DNA from: Actinophytocola xinjiangensis
Lineage (GTDB): Bacteria; Actinomycetota; Actinomycetes; Mycobacteriales; Pseudonocardiaceae
Assembly (NCBI RefSeq): GCF_001921215.1
Contig: NZ_MSIF01000021.1
Span: 93,287-157,286, forward strand
Length of the DNA: 64,000 nucleotides
Direction: 5' to 3'
The stretch's first letter is position 1, and every line of letters begins with the position of its first letter. Under the pieces are notes generated by a model that saw only the letters and a list, made by a program, of their open reading frames with translations, had not been told where the DNA came from and searched no databases. This document shows positions 10,573 through 21,963 of the stretch, piece by piece. Position numbers and translations under genes: made by a program.

Positions 10573-10749
10573 ATGTACTTCACCGACAGGGGCCTGGAGG
10601 AGCTGGCGGACCGCCGAGGCGACGAGGAGGTCACGCTGGCCTGGCTCGCGGCCAAGCTGCGTGACTTCGTCGACACCAACCCGGAGTTCGAGACCGCCGT
10701 AGAACGCCTGGCCACCTACCTGGCCAGGGACGACGAGGACGACGACTGA
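10573..10749 (+). CDS. Small conserved protein, DUF6104-like
   Basis: 58 residues starting MYFTDRGLEELADRRGDEEV and ending in an acidic DDEDDD tail. It begins three bases after the kgd stop and ends at a strong terminator, so it is the last gene of the kgd transcript. The sequence matches my recollection of the DUF6104 family, which commonly follows the 2-oxoglutarate dehydrogenase gene in actinobacteria. It is soluble, helical and acidic with no Cys. Function unknown; the linkage suggests a role with Kgd. Confidence 0.85.
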   Translation: MYFTDRGLEELADRRGDEEVTLAWLAAKLRDFVDTNPEFETAVERLATYLARDDEDDD

Positions 10750-10750
10750 C

Positions 10751-10783
10751 GAACGGGGCGCCCCAAGCGGGGGCGCCCCGTTC
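10751..10783. terminator. Strong bidirectional terminator hairpin
   Basis: Perfect 14-bp arms (10751-10764 and 10770-10783) around a five-base loop. It starts one base after the DUF6104-like stop and ends four bases before the stop of the convergent aldo/keto reductase gene, so it can end both transcripts. Confidence 0.9.
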
Positions 10784-10787
10784 CTCG

Positions 10788-11780
10788 TCACCAGGCGTAG
10801 GCCTCCGGGGCTGGCTTGGCGCCGTGGGGGCCGGGCGGCGGGAACAGGTCGTCCAGCCGGGCCAGGACCTCCGCGTCCAGCTCGATGTCCAGTGCGCGCA
10901 GCGACCCGTCGAGTTGCGCCATGGTCCTGGGTCCGATGATCGGCGCGGTCACACCGTCCTGGTGCAGCAGCCAGGCGACGCCGAGGTCGGCCGGGTCGAC
11001 CCCGAGGTCGGCGGCGAGTTCCTCGTAGGCCTCGATGGCCGCGCGGTGGGTTTCCAGCGACTCCGCCGACCGCCCGGACACCCCGCGTGACGCGCTGCCC
11101 TCGCGTTGTTTGCGCAGCACCCCACCGAGCAGCCCGCCGCCCAGCGGCGACCACGGGATGACCCCGATGCCGTAGTGGCGGGCGGCGGGCAGCACCTCCA
11201 GCTCGATCCACCGGTTGAGCAGGTTGTGGATCGACTGTTCGCTGACCAGCCCGAGCAGGTGCCGTTCCCGCGCGTACTCCTGGGCCTGCGCGAGATGCCA
11301 CCCGGCGAAGTTCGACGAGCCGAAGTACAGCACCTTGCCCTGCTGGCGCAGCACGGTGAACGCCTCCCAGATCTCCTCCCACGGCGTGCGCCGGTCGACG
11401 TGGTGCATCTGGTAGAGGTCGATGTGGTCGGTGCGCAGCCGGCGCAGCGAGGCGTCGGCCGCGCGCCGGATGTTGAGCGCGGAGAGCCGGTTGTCGTTGG
11501 GCCAGTCCCCCATCGGCCCGTAGAGCTTGGTGGCGAGCACGGTGCGGTCGCGCCGCCCGCCGCCGAGGTCGAACCAGCGTCCGATGATCTGCTCGGTGAC
11601 GCCCTCACCGCGCCGCTGCCCGTAGGTGTTGGCGGTGTCGAAGAAGTTCAGGCCGCACTCGTGCGCCCGGTCCATGATGGCGTAACTGTCCTCTTCGGAC
11701 GTCTCGGGCCCGAAGTTCATGGTGCCGAGTACGAGCCGGGACACGGACAGACCACTACGGCCGAGTTGGGTGTACTCCAT
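10788..11780 (-). CDS. Aldo/keto reductase family oxidoreductase
   Basis: 330 residues of the (beta/alpha)8 NADPH-dependent reductase family. Visible are FFDTANTYG with the catalytic Asp and Tyr, the Lys in VLATKLYGP, the His in LYQMHHVD, and the C-terminal nucleotide-binding SNFAGW and PIIGPRTMAQL regions. It most resembles the YajO/YghZ-type branch. ATG 11780 is chosen because MEYTQLGRSGL is the family start; the upstream extension is Arg/Gly-rich and not conserved. It is divergent from the glucosidase gene 47 bp away. The substrate cannot be read from sequence. Confidence 0.93.
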   Translation of the reverse strand: MEYTQLGRSGLSVSRLVLGTMNFGPETSEEDSYAIMDRAHECGLNFFDTANTYGQRRGEGVTEQIIGRWFDLGGGRRDRTVLATKLYGPMGDWPNDNRLSALNIRRAADASLRRLRTDHIDLYQMHHVDRRTPWEEIWEAFTVLRQQGKVLYFGSSNFAGWHLAQAQEYARERHLLGLVSEQSIHNLLNRWIELEVLPAARHYGIGVIPWSPLGGGLLGGVLRKQREGSASRGVSGRSAESLETHRAAIEAYEELAADLGVDPADLGVAWLLHQDGVTAPIIGPRTMAQLDGSLRALDIELDAEVLARLDDLFPPPGPHGAKPAPEAYAW

Positions 11781-11827
11781 GATGCCAACATAGGCCCGGA
11801 CCAACTCCCGCCCCGGAGGTCGACGAC

Positions 11828-13828
11828 GTGAGCCGCCTGTTCCCACCCGATCTCGTCACCGGCGTGTGTGCGCCGGCCGCCGTCCTGTCCGCCCCCGACG
11901 GGCAGCTGCGCCGGTCCGGTGTCCAGGGCTGGCTGGTGGCCGACGTCCGCCACCTCTGCGAGCTGACGGCCACGGTCGACAACGACCCGCCGCACCCCCT
12001 TGGCCACTGGCAGCCCTCCTCGGCGACGCTGGTGTTCGTCGCCACCACCGGCGACCAGTCGGTCCGGCTGGAACGCCACCGCACCCTCACCCCCACCACC
12101 CTCACCGAGACGTTCCGCCTGCACAACGACACCGCCGCCCCCACCCGCAGGACCCTGCGCACCGCCCTGGCGGCCGACCTCGCCCCCATCCTCGCCATCC
12201 GCCACGACCACCCCACCCCAGCCGTCACCCCAGCCACCCCCACCGGCGCGGTGGTCGCGCAGTGGGCCGTGGGGGCGGTCACGACGTCGGTCGCCGTGGA
12301 TCGGGGGGCGGATCGGGTGGAGCCGCACCCGGACGGGGTGGTGGTGGAGTGGGAGCTGGTGGTTCCGGCGCGGGGTGCGGTCAGTGTGACGCTCACCTGC
12401 CGGGCCACCAGCGCCACCGAGGACGCCGTGGTGGCGGCGCCGCGCACGCGGGATCTCGGGGCGTTACGGGTCAGCGGCCGGGAGCCGGAGTTGGCGCTGC
12501 TGGCCGCGCGGGGGCTCGACGACCTGCGGGGGCTGCTGCTCGCCGACCCGGCCGCGCCGGCCGATCGGTTCGCCGGGGCCGGGGCGCCGTGGTATTTCAC
12601 GTTGTTCGGGCGGGATTCGTTGTGGGCGGCCAGGTTCGCGCTGCCGTTGGGGACCGGTCTTGCGGCCGGGACGTTGCGGGCGTTGGCCCGCCGCCAGGGC
12701 ACGCGGCACGATCCGGAGACCGCCGAGGAGCCCGGCAAGATCCTGCACGAGATCCGCCAGCTGGCCACCGGCCTGCCCCGCCAGCCCGGGCTGCCGCCCT
12801 GCTACTACGGCACGGTCGACGCCACGCCGCTGTGGATCAGCCTGCTGCACGACGCGTGGCGTTGGGGTCTGCCGCCGGCCGAGGTCGAGCCGTTGCTGCC
12901 GGCGTTGCGTCGCGCGGTGGACTGGGTGATCGCCCACGGCGACGGGTTCCTCACCTACCGCGATGTCACCGGTCGTGGCCTGGCCAACCAGGGGTGGAAG
13001 GACTCCCCTGACTCCATTCAGGACAGTACGGGCACCGTCGCGGCCCCGCCGATCGTGCTGTCCGAGGCGCAGGCCTACGCCCATCGCGCGGCGCTGGACG
13101 GCGCGGCGCTGTTGACGGCGTTCAACGAGCCCGGTTCCGGGGCGGCGGTCGCGTTCGCCGACGGGCTGCGGGAGCGGTTCCGGCGGGAGTTCTGGGTCGA
13201 CGGGTTCCCGGCGATCGCCCTGGACGGGCACGGGCGGGCGGTCGACACGTTCGCCTCGAACGTCGGGCACCTGCTCGGGACCGGGCTGCTGGACGCCGTC
13301 GAGGAGTCCACCGTGGCCGGTCGGATCGGCTTGCTGGACAGTGGTTTCGGTCTGCGCACCATGGATCCGGGGCACCCGTCGTTCAACCCGGTCGGCTACC
13401 ACACCGGCTCGGTCTGGCCGCACGACACGGCGATCGCGGTCGACGGGCTCGTGCGCGCCGGGCATCCCGGGCCGGCGGCCTCGCTGGCGCGCGGGTTGGT
13501 CGCGGCCGGCACCCGTTTCGGCCACCGCCTGCCCGAACTGTACGGCGGCTGGCCGGCGCAGGCCGGCCCGCCGCTGGCCTACCCGTCGGCGTGCCGGCCG
13601 CAGGCGTGGGCCGCGGCGTCGGCGGTGGTGCTGCTGCGGGCCGCGTTGGGCCTGTCGGCCGACGTGCCGAACGGGCGGCTGCGGGTCGCCCCGCCGGCCG
13701 AGTTCGCGGCGTGGTTCCCGCTGCGGGTCGAGGGGCTGTCGGTGGCCGGGCACGACCTGGCGGTCGAGGTCGACGGGGACGGGCGCGCGCGGGTCCACAC
13801 GTCGGCCCACCTGGAGATCGAGGGCTGA
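11828..13828 (+). CDS. Amylo-alpha-1,6-glucosidase / glycogen debranching-type protein
   Basis: 666 residues. The N-terminal half (~10-200) matches the beta-rich glycogen-debranching N-terminal domain. The C-terminal half is an (alpha/alpha)6 glucosidase barrel with WYFTLFGRDSLWAAR, the NQGWKDSPDS motif and GSVWPHDTAIA, expected to cleave alpha-1,6 branches of glycogen or related glucans. GTG 11828 follows GGAGG with nine bases between. No other glycogen gene lies nearby, so the exact polysaccharide is uncertain. Confidence 0.9.
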   Translation: MSRLFPPDLVTGVCAPAAVLSAPDGQLRRSGVQGWLVADVRHLCELTATVDNDPPHPLGHWQPSSATLVFVATTGDQSVRLERHRTLTPTTLTETFRLHNDTAAPTRRTLRTALAADLAPILAIRHDHPTPAVTPATPTGAVVAQWAVGAVTTSVAVDRGADRVEPHPDGVVVEWELVVPARGAVSVTLTCRATSATEDAVVAAPRTRDLGALRVSGREPELALLAARGLDDLRGLLLADPAAPADRFAGAGAPWYFTLFGRDSLWAARFALPLGTGLAAGTLRALARRQGTRHDPETAEEPGKILHEIRQLATGLPRQPGLPPCYYGTVDATPLWISLLHDAWRWGLPPAEVEPLLPALRRAVDWVIAHGDGFLTYRDVTGRGLANQGWKDSPDSIQDSTGTVAAPPIVLSEAQAYAHRAALDGAALLTAFNEPGSGAAVAFADGLRERFRREFWVDGFPAIALDGHGRAVDTFASNVGHLLGTGLLDAVEESTVAGRIGLLDSGFGLRTMDPGHPSFNPVGYHTGSVWPHDTAIAVDGLVRAGHPGPAASLARGLVAAGTRFGHRLPELYGGWPAQAGPPLAYPSACRPQAWAAASAVVLLRAALGLSADVPNGRLRVAPPAEFAAWFPLRVEGLSVAGHDLAVEVDGDGRARVHTSAHLEIEG

Positions 13829-13848
13829 TCTGCGCGACAATGCCAGGC

Positions 13849-14034
13849 GTGGCCGACACCGATCCGAACGACGAGTGGCTTCCGCTGGACGCCAATCCGC
13901 ACGCCGACGACAAGCGTGACGTGCTGGATCCGTCGGGTGAGGGTCTGCCGTTCCGCCGGCTGATCCAGATCGCCCTGGGCATCGGGGTGGCGGCGGTCCT
14001 GCTGGTCGTCGTGGTGGTGCTGGTCGGGCGGTAG
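13849..14034 (+). CDS. Small single-helix membrane protein
   Basis: 61 residues: an acidic Asp-rich N-terminus (DPNDEWLPLDANPHADDKRD), a short GLPFRR segment and one C-terminal transmembrane helix of Ile, Ala, Leu and Val. GTG 13849 is preferred because GACAAT ends seven bases upstream, matching the leaderless pattern of the region; ATG 13840 is in frame and also possible. Function unknown. A second protein of the same type follows, and both could be C-tail-anchored partners. Confidence 0.65.
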   Translation: MADTDPNDEWLPLDANPHADDKRDVLDPSGEGLPFRRLIQIALGIGVAAVLLVVVVVLVGR

Positions 14035-14084
14035 GAACAATCGCGGCGGCTGACTCGTTTGACCGGGTACGAGGAGGTTGCGCG

Positions 14085-14291
14085 ATGGCCAACAGAGAAC
14101 TGTCCAGGCACCAGCACTCCGACACCCCGGATCCCGTCCTGTTCGGGACCGATCCGTTCGCCGGTCAGCCGGAGAGCGACTGGGACGACGACGAGCCAAC
14201 CTACGGTCCGCGTCCGCGCTGGCCGGTGATCGCCCTGATCGTCATCGTGGTGACGATGATGGTCGCGGCGATGGGGGTCTACGTCTTCTAG
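14085..14291 (+). CDS. Small C-tail-anchored membrane protein
   Basis: 68 residues with a polar, acidic N-terminus (WDDDEPTYGPRPRW) and one C-terminal hydrophobic helix ending VYVF. ATG 14085 follows GAGG with good spacing. It resembles the preceding 61-residue protein in architecture but not in sequence. It converges on hutI with a seven-base gap. Function unknown. Confidence 0.7.
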   Translation: MANRELSRHQHSDTPDPVLFGTDPFAGQPESDWDDDEPTYGPRPRWPVIALIVIVVTMMVAAMGVYVF

Positions 14292-14298
14292 CGGTCTT

Positions 14299-15441
14299 CT
14301 AGCGGGCTCGCCGCCCGGCCCGCCACACGGCGTGCGTCAGCGGCACACCCGGCCGGTAGGCCAGGTGCGTCACTGACGGCGCGTCGAGTACGTGCACGTC
14401 AGCGCGTGCACCTGTGCGCAGCAGTCCGACCTCGTTCTCGCGTCGGAGTGCACGCGCCCCGCCCCAGGTGGCGGCGCGCACGGCTTCGGCCACTGACATC
14501 CGCATCTGCAGCACGGCCGTGGTCACGCAGTAGGCCATCGACGACGTGTAGGACGAGCCGGGGTTGCAGTTCGACGCGAGCGCGACGGTGGCGCCGACGT
14601 CGAGCAGGGCGCGCGCGTCGGGCAGCGGCTGGCGGGTCGACAGGTCGCAGGCCGGCAGCAGGGTGGCGACCGTGTCCGACTGCGCCAGGGCGTCCACGTC
14701 GGACCGCGTGAGGTAGGTGCAGTGGTCGACGCTGGCCGCGCCGAGTTCGACGGCCAGCCGCACGCCGGGTCCGTAGCCGAGTTGGTTGCCGTGCACCCGC
14801 AGGCCGAGGCCGCGCCGCGCGGCGGCGGTGAGCACCGCGCGCGAGGCGTCCTCGTCGAACGCGCCGGTCTCGCAGAACACGTCGGCCCACCGCACGTGCG
14901 GCGCGACGGCGTCGAGCATCGGGCCACGCACCAGGTCCACGTAGTCCTCCGTGGACTCTCCGGGGGGGACGAGGTGCGCGCCGAGGAAGGTGACCTCGTC
15001 GGCCTCCCGCGCGGCGATCTCGGCGCAGCGCAGTTCGTCGGCGACGGTCAGGCCGTAGCCGGTCTTGGTCTCCAGGTAGGTGGTGCCCTGCGCGAGCGCC
15101 TCGGCGACGTGCCGGCGCAGCACGCCCGCGAGCTGCTCGTCCGACGCGGCGCGCGTCGCGTCCACGGTGACCGCGATTCCGCCTGCCGTGTAAGGCTTTC
15201 CGGCCATCCTGGCGGCGAACTCGGCGGTCCGGTCACCGGCGAAGACCAGGTGGGTGTGGCTGTCGACCCAGCCGGGCAGGACCGCCCGGCCCTCGACGTC
15301 GACCCGGTCGTCGGCCGCCGGTGCCTGGCCGGCCTCGCCGATCCAGGCGATCCGGTCACCGTCGATGACCAGCGCCGGGTCGGCCGGCGGCGGCTCGTCG
15401 TTGGTGGTCAGCTCGCCGATACCGGTGATCAGGGTACTCAC
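14299..15441 (-). CDS. hutI: Imidazolonepropionase
   Basis: 380 residues of the metal-dependent amidohydrolase fold. It hydrolyses 4-imidazolone-5-propanoate to N-formimidoyl-L-glutamate, the third step of histidine breakdown. The metal-binding [10 protein letters not shown] motif, the GY(G)LTV region, [10 protein letters not shown] and ASNCNPGSS are typical of HutI. Start GTG 15441 overlaps the hutF stop by 4 nt (GTGA); GTG 15444 is also in frame. It is the last gene of the hut operon. Confidence 0.95.
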   Translation of the reverse strand: MSTLITGIGELTTNDEPPPADPALVIDGDRIAWIGEAGQAPAADDRVDVEGRAVLPGWVDSHTHLVFAGDRTAEFAARMAGKPYTAGGIAVTVDATRAASDEQLAGVLRRHVAEALAQGTTYLETKTGYGLTVADELRCAEIAAREADEVTFLGAHLVPPGESTEDYVDLVRGPMLDAVAPHVRWADVFCETGAFDEDASRAVLTAAARRGLGLRVHGNQLGYGPGVRLAVELGAASVDHCTYLTRSDVDALAQSDTVATLLPACDLSTRQPLPDARALLDVGATVALASNCNPGSSYTSSMAYCVTTAVLQMRMSVAEAVRAATWGGARALRRENEVGLLRTGARADVHVLDAPSVTHLAYRPGVPLTHAVWRAGRRAR

Positions 15442-16748
15442 CACAGGTCTCCGATCGCCTCGTCCAGCAGTGCGCCGACGTCGCCGAGTGTCTCGTGCCG
15501 CCCGTCGACGGCGATCACCCGCCCTCCGGCGACCACGGTGCCCACGTCGGCGGCGGTGGCGGCCAGGACGATCTGGTCGAGCCGGCAGCCGGCGGTGCGC
15601 ACCGACCGGGTGCCGAGCGCCACCAGGTCGGCCGGTGCGCCGGGTTCCAGGCGTCCCCCGCCCGGCCAGCCGAGCGCGTCGTTGCCGGCGGCGGTGGCGG
15701 CGTCGACGAGTTCGCCGGGGGTGAAGTGCCCGCGCCGGCCGGTGCGCAGACGCTCGCCGAGTTCGAGGGATCTGGCTTCCACCAACGGGTCCACGACCGC
15801 GTGCTGGTCGCTGCCCAGTGACAGCGGCGACCCGGCGGCCCGCAGGTCCCCGGCCGGCCCGAGCCCGTCGGCGAGGTCGGCCTCGGTGGTCGGGCACAGG
15901 CAGACCGCCGTCCGTGACCGTCCCAGCAACCCGATGTCCTGTGTGGACAGATGGGTGGCGTGTACGGCGGTGGTGCGCGGTCCGAGCGCCCCGGCCTCGT
16001 CGAGCAGTTCGACCGGCGTGCGCCCGTAGGCGGCGAGACAGGCCTCGTTCTCCGCCGGCTGCTCCGACACATGCACATGCAGGGAATGCCCCCGGGCGGC
16101 CTCGACGACCGTGGCCAGCGCGCCCCGGGGAACCGCCCGCACCGAGTGGATGGCCGCGCCGACCCGCACGCCGCCCCGGTCGACACCGGGCCGGGCACGG
16201 TCGGCCCAGGCGTGCGCGTCACCGTCGCTGAACCGGGCCTGCTCGGGTCCGAGCGGGGTGCCGATCCCCCCGGCCAGGTAACAGGTGTCCAGCAACGTCA
16301 ACCGGATCCCGGCGACGGCGGCGGCCTCGGCCAACGCCTCTCCCATGGCGTTGGGCTCGGCGTAGCGCCCGCCGCCCGGCGGGTGGTGCAGGTAGTGGAA
16401 CTCCCCGACGACGCTGACCCCGGCGACGGCCATCTCGGCGTAGGCGGCCGTCGCGAGCCGCAGGTAGGAGTCGGGATCGAGCCGGTTGGCGAGGGTGTAC
16501 ATGGCGTCACGCCAGGTCCAGAACGTGCCGCCGCCGCCGTGCGTACGGCCCCGCAGGGCCCGGTGGAAAGCGTGCGAGTGCACGTTGGCGAACCCGGGCA
16601 GCACCAGCCCTCGCAGCACCCGCGCCCCGGCCGGCGCCGTCTCGGCCAGGGACACCTCGACGATCCGCCCGTCCGCGCACCGCACGACGACCCCCGCCAC
16701 CGGCCCCGCCGGCAGCCACGCGTACTCACACCAGTACGCGGCGCTCAT
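15438..16748 (-). CDS. hutF: Formimidoylglutamate deiminase
   Basis: 436 residues, amidohydrolase superfamily. It converts N-formimidoyl-L-glutamate to N-formyl-L-glutamate and ammonia, which places this organism on the deiminase branch of the hut pathway rather than the direct formiminoglutamase route. The [13 protein letters not shown] metal motif, the HVSEQPAEN loop and [11 protein letters not shown] are visible. Both ends overlap neighbours by 4 nt (ATGA-type), so expression is coupled to hutI and to the upstream amidohydrolase. Confidence 0.95.
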   Translation of the reverse strand: MSAAYWCEYAWLPAGPVAGVVVRCADGRIVEVSLAETAPAGARVLRGLVLPGFANVHSHAFHRALRGRTHGGGGTFWTWRDAMYTLANRLDPDSYLRLATAAYAEMAVAGVSVVGEFHYLHHPPGGGRYAEPNAMGEALAEAAAVAGIRLTLLDTCYLAGGIGTPLGPEQARFSDGDAHAWADRARPGVDRGGVRVGAAIHSVRAVPRGALATVVEAARGHSLHVHVSEQPAENEACLAAYGRTPVELLDEAGALGPRTTAVHATHLSTQDIGLLGRSRTAVCLCPTTEADLADGLGPAGDLRAAGSPLSLGSDQHAVVDPLVEARSLELGERLRTGRRGHFTPGELVDAATAAGNDALGWPGGGRLEPGAPADLVALGTRSVRTAGCRLDQIVLAATAADVGTVVAGGRVIAVDGRHETLGDVGALLDEAIGDLW

Positions 16749-17934
16749 GCCGTCAGGTCCGTGAGGACCGTGGCCAGGGCGGTGACACCGGCCGCGCAGT
16801 CCCGTGGTTCGGCGTGTTCGGCCGGCGCGTGGCTCACGCCGGTCGGGTTGCGGACGAACAACATCGCGGTCGGCACGGCGCCGGCCAGGATGCCGGCGTC
16901 GTGCCCGGCGCCGGTCGGCAACGCCGGCACGCCGCCGAGCGCGCCCGCCAGGCGGTCACGCAGAGCCGGGTCGAAGTACACCGTGTCGCCGTAGGACTCC
17001 TCGGTCACCGTGACCTCGCAGCCCTCGTCGGCGGCTGCCGTGGTGGCCAGCGCGGTGATCTCGTCGACCACGGCCCGCGCGCGCGGGGTGTCGGCCGCCC
17101 TGGCGTCCAGCCACACGTCCACGGTGGACGCGATGACGTTGCTGCCACCGGGGTTGGGGACCAGGCGCCCGACGGTGGCCCGCGCGCCGTCCACCGCCCG
17201 CGCGGCCCGGCGAGCCGCACCGACCAGCGCCGCCGCCGGCAGCATCGGGTCGCGGCGGTCACCGATCGGGGTGGCGCCGGCGTGGTTTCCCTCGCCGGTG
17301 AACCGGAACCGCCAGCGGCCGTGCGCCAGGATCGAGCTGGCGACCCCCACCGGCGCGGCCAGGTCGACCAGGCCCTTGCCCTGTTCGACGTGCAGCTCGA
17401 CGAACCGGCCCAGCCGGCCCAGGGCCTGCTCGTCACGGCCCAGGCGGGCCGGGTCGAGGCCGGCGGCGGCCACCGCCTCGGCGAGGGTCACGCCGTCGGG
17501 GTCGGTGAGCCGGCGGGCGGCGTCCGGGTCGATCGTGCCGGCAAGCAGCCGCGACCCCAGGCACGGCACCCCGAACCGGCCGCCCTCCTCCTCGGCGAAC
17601 ACCACCACCGCGAACGGCCGACCGGGCGTGAACCCGTTGGCGCGCATCAGATCCACGGCCTCCAGGGCGCTCACCACGCCGAGTGGACCGTCGAACGCGC
17701 CGCCGCCGGGCACCGAGTCGAGGTGGCTGCCGGTGACGACCGCGTCCGGCCCCGGCGCCCCCCACCACGCCCACAGGTTGCCGTTGCGGTCGGTGTGCAC
17801 GTCCAGGCCCCGGCGGGTCGCCTGCTCGGTGAACCACTCGCGCAGCTCCAGGTCGGCGCGGTCGAACCCGTGCCGGGAGTACCCGCCGCGCCGGGGGTCG
17901 GCGCCGACGCCGGCCAGCGCGTCCAGGGACCCGG

Positions 17935-17938
<4 letters not shown>
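16745..17938 (-). CDS. M20-family amidohydrolase (allantoate/N-carbamoyl-amino-acid hydrolase type), candidate N-formylglutamate deformylase
   Basis: 397 residues. Zinc-site motifs [23 protein letters not shown] and ELHVEQG, plus the C-terminal SHAPAEH, place it with allantoate amidohydrolase and N-carbamoyl-L-amino acid hydrolase (M20 peptidase fold). It sits between hutU and hutF with 4-nt overlaps on both sides. No HutG-type N-formylglutamate hydrolase is in the operon, so the likely role is the last step, N-formylglutamate to glutamate plus formate. That role is inferred from context; family membership alone would suggest ureido substrates. Confidence 0.88.
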
Positions 17939-19586
<1,648 letters not shown>

Positions 19587-19590
<4 letters not shown>

Positions 19591-21083
19591 GGCAGGTTCC
19601 CCTCTCGGATGAGGTCCTCGGCGGCGGCGATCTCGGGGGCGAGGTGCCGGTCGGGTCCCGGCCCCGGCACCCGCTCCCGGAGTGCGGCGACGACCCGCGC
19701 GGTGGCCGGCGCGGGGGTCAGCGGTGCCCGCAGGTCCAGCGCGCGGGCGGCGGTGAGCAGTTCGACGGCCAGGACGGTGGTCAGCCCGTCGATGGCGGTG
19801 CGGAGTTTGCGGGCGGCCGACCAGCCCATGGAGACGTGGTCCTCCTGCATGGCCGAGCTGGGGATGGAGTCCACGCTGGCCGGGACGGCCAGGCGCTTGA
19901 GCTCGGAGACGATGGCGGCCTGGGTGTACTGGGCGATCATGTGTCCGGAGTCGACACCGGGGTCGTCGGCCAGGAACGGGGGCAGCCCGTGACTGCGGGT
20001 GGCGTCGAGCATACGGTCGGTGCGCCGTTCGGCCATGCTGGCCAGGTCGGCGACCGGGATGGCCAGGAAGTCCAGCGGGTAGGCGACCGGCGCCCCGTGG
20101 AAGTTGCCGTTCGACTCCACCCGCCCGTCGCCGAGCACCACGGGGTTGTCGATCGCCGACGCGAGCTCCCGGTCCGCCACGACCTGCGCGAACGCGACCG
20201 TGTCCCGCGCGGCCCCGTGCACCTGCGGCGCGCACCGCAGCGAGTAGGCGTCCTGCACCCGGTTGCAGTCCGGCCCCCGGTGCGAGGCGACGATCGCCGA
20301 CCCGGCGAGCAGGTCGGTCATCCGCCGGGCGCTGGTGGCCTGGCCGGGGTGGGGCCGCAGCCGTTGGAGGTCGTCCCCGAACGCGCGGTCGGTGCCCAGC
20401 AGGGCCTCGACGCTCATCGCGGCGGTGAGGTCGGCGATGTCGATCAGCCGGGTGAGGTCGTCGAGGGCGAGCACCAGCATGCCGAGCATGCCGTCGGTGC
20501 CGTTGATCAGCGCCAGCCCTTCCTTCTCGGCCAGGGTGACCGGCGTGATCCCGTTGTCCCGCAGCGCTTCGGCCGCCGGTCGCGGCCCGTCGGGGGTGAG
20601 CACCTCGCCCTCCCCCATGAGCGCGAGCGCGACCGAGGACAGCGGCGCGAGGTCGCCCGAGCACCCCAGCGACCCGTACTCGTGCACGACCGGGACGAGG
20701 TCGGCGTTGAGCATGCCGGCCAGCGCGGTCACCGTCGCCGGCCGCACCCCGGTGTGTCCGGTGGCCAGGGTGCGCAGCCGCAGCAGCATCAGCGCCCGCA
20801 CCACCTCCGGCTCGACCATCGGCCCGGCGCCCGCCGCGTGCGAGCGCACCAGCGAGCGTTGCAGGGCCGCGCGCCGCTCCGGCGGGATGTGGCGGGTGGC
20901 CAGCGCCCCGAAGCCGGTCGACACCCCGTAGGTGGGGGTGACCGCCTCGGCCAGTTGTTCGATGTGGGCCCGGGCCTTGGCGATGCCGTCCAGGGCCGCG
21001 TCCCCCAGTCGCACGGGCACCCGCCCCCGCACCACGGAGACGACCTGTTCGCGGGTGAGCGGCCCGCCGTCGATCACGACCAT
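19587..21083 (-). CDS. hutH: Histidine ammonia-lyase
   Basis: 498 residues. It deaminates L-histidine to urocanate, the first hut step. The MIO prosthetic group normally forms from Ala-Ser-Gly; here the segment reads [12 protein letters not shown], so Cys replaces Ala while Ser-Gly is kept. [11 protein letters not shown] and the QEDHVSMGW motif are intact. ATG 21083 is chosen as the first codon of conserved sequence. It is the first gene of the operon, transcribed away from the IclR gene across a 77-bp spacer holding a palindrome. Confidence 0.96.
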
Positions 21084-21130
21084 GCGTCCATCACAGCGCG
21101 ATCGAGCCGCTGGCACGACCCGGGAGGCGC

Positions 21131-21158
21131 GGACAGGGTCTGGTATCCCAGACTGTCC
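21131..21158. promoter_or_regulatory. Candidate operator between hutH and the IclR regulator
   Basis: Nested inverted repeats: GTCTGG/CCAGAC (21138-21143 and 21148-21153, four-base spacer), flanked by GGACAG (21131-21136) and CTGTCC (21153-21158). It ends two bases before the IclR ATG and lies ~47 bp upstream of hutH, so a bound regulator could control both directions. Confidence 0.6.
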
Positions 21159-21160
21159 CC

Positions 21161-21934
21161 ATGGGATCCAGTACCGACGTCCCCGCGCTGCGCAGAGGCC
21201 TGGCGGTCCTGCGCCTGCTGGCGACGCGCCCCGGCCCGGTCACGGCGGGTGCCGTGGCCCGCGAACTCGACCTGCCCCGGTCGACGACCTACCACCTGCT
21301 CGCGGAGCTGGTGGCGGCCGGCTTCGTGACCCATCTGCCGGAGGACCGCCGGTACGGCCTCGGCCTGGCGGCGTTCGAGCTGGGGACGGCGTACCTGCGC
21401 CACGACCCGCTGGAACGGTTGGCGCGGCCGGTGCTGCGGGCGTTGATCGCCCGCACCGGGCAGACCGCGCACCTGGGGGTGCTCCACGGCCGGGAGACCC
21501 TGTACCTGCTGCGGGAACAGCCGCCCCATCCCCATCCGACGGTGGTGACCGACGTCGGGGTGCGGCTGCCGGCCCACCTGCCGGCGTCGGGCCGGGCGAT
21601 GCTGGCGCTGCTGCCGGCGGCTCAGGTCCGGGCGTTGTTCCCTTCGCGGGAGACGTTCGTCGATCGGACGGGCCGGGGGCCGGGGCACCTGCCGGCGCTG
21701 CGGAGGTTGCTGAGTGCGGGGCGGCAGCGGGGGTGGGCCGTGGAGGACGGCTACGTGACGCCGGGGTTCGCCTCGGTGGCGGTGGCGGTGGTCGATCGCG
21801 GCGGGCATCCGATCGCCGCGATCAGCACGACGTTCCGGCACGAGTGCGCGGACGAGTGCGGGGAGAGCTGGGCCGGGTTGGCCGGGGACACCGCGTGGGC
21901 CGCCGGGTTGTTGAGTACCCGATTGGGCGGTTGA
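21161..21934 (+). CDS. IclR-family transcriptional regulator, probable hut regulator
   Basis: 257 residues. The N-terminal winged helix-turn-helix (RGLAVLRLLATRPGPVTAGAVARELDL region, with the recognition helix STTYHLLAEL) is followed by an IclR effector domain (LGVLHGRETLYLL, GRAMLALLP, AVVDRGGHPIAAIS). It is divergent from the hut operon and shares the spacer that holds a palindrome, so histidine- or urocanate-responsive control of hut and of itself is likely. The effector is inferred from context only. Start ATG 21161 immediately follows the operator. Confidence 0.88.
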   Translation: MGSSTDVPALRRGLAVLRLLATRPGPVTAGAVARELDLPRSTTYHLLAELVAAGFVTHLPEDRRYGLGLAAFELGTAYLRHDPLERLARPVLRALIARTGQTAHLGVLHGRETLYLLREQPPHPHPTVVTDVGVRLPAHLPASGRAMLALLPAAQVRALFPSRETFVDRTGRGPGHLPALRRLLSAGRQRGWAVEDGYVTPGFASVAVAVVDRGGHPIAAISTTFRHECADECGESWAGLAGDTAWAAGLLSTRLGG

Positions 21935-21951
21935 GCCCCCGCCCGCCGACG

Positions 21952-21957
21952 TACCCT
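21952..21957 (+). promoter_or_regulatory. Candidate -10 box, leaderless transcript
   Basis: TACCCT ends six bases before ATG 21964, with no Shine-Dalgarno sequence. The same hexamer and spacing occur before the diacylglycerol-kinase-like gene at 40437. Confidence 0.45.
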
Positions 21958-21963
21958 GTCGCG

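Noticed and set aside
6709..11382. A 1557-codon minus-strand open frame opposite kgd
   Set aside because: It covers two genes with clear families and has repetitive composition typical of a codon-bias shadow.
11717..14125. Minus-strand frames opposite the glucosidase gene
   Set aside because: Low-complexity Arg/Gly/Gln composition and no motifs; the glucosidase has conserved catalytic blocks.
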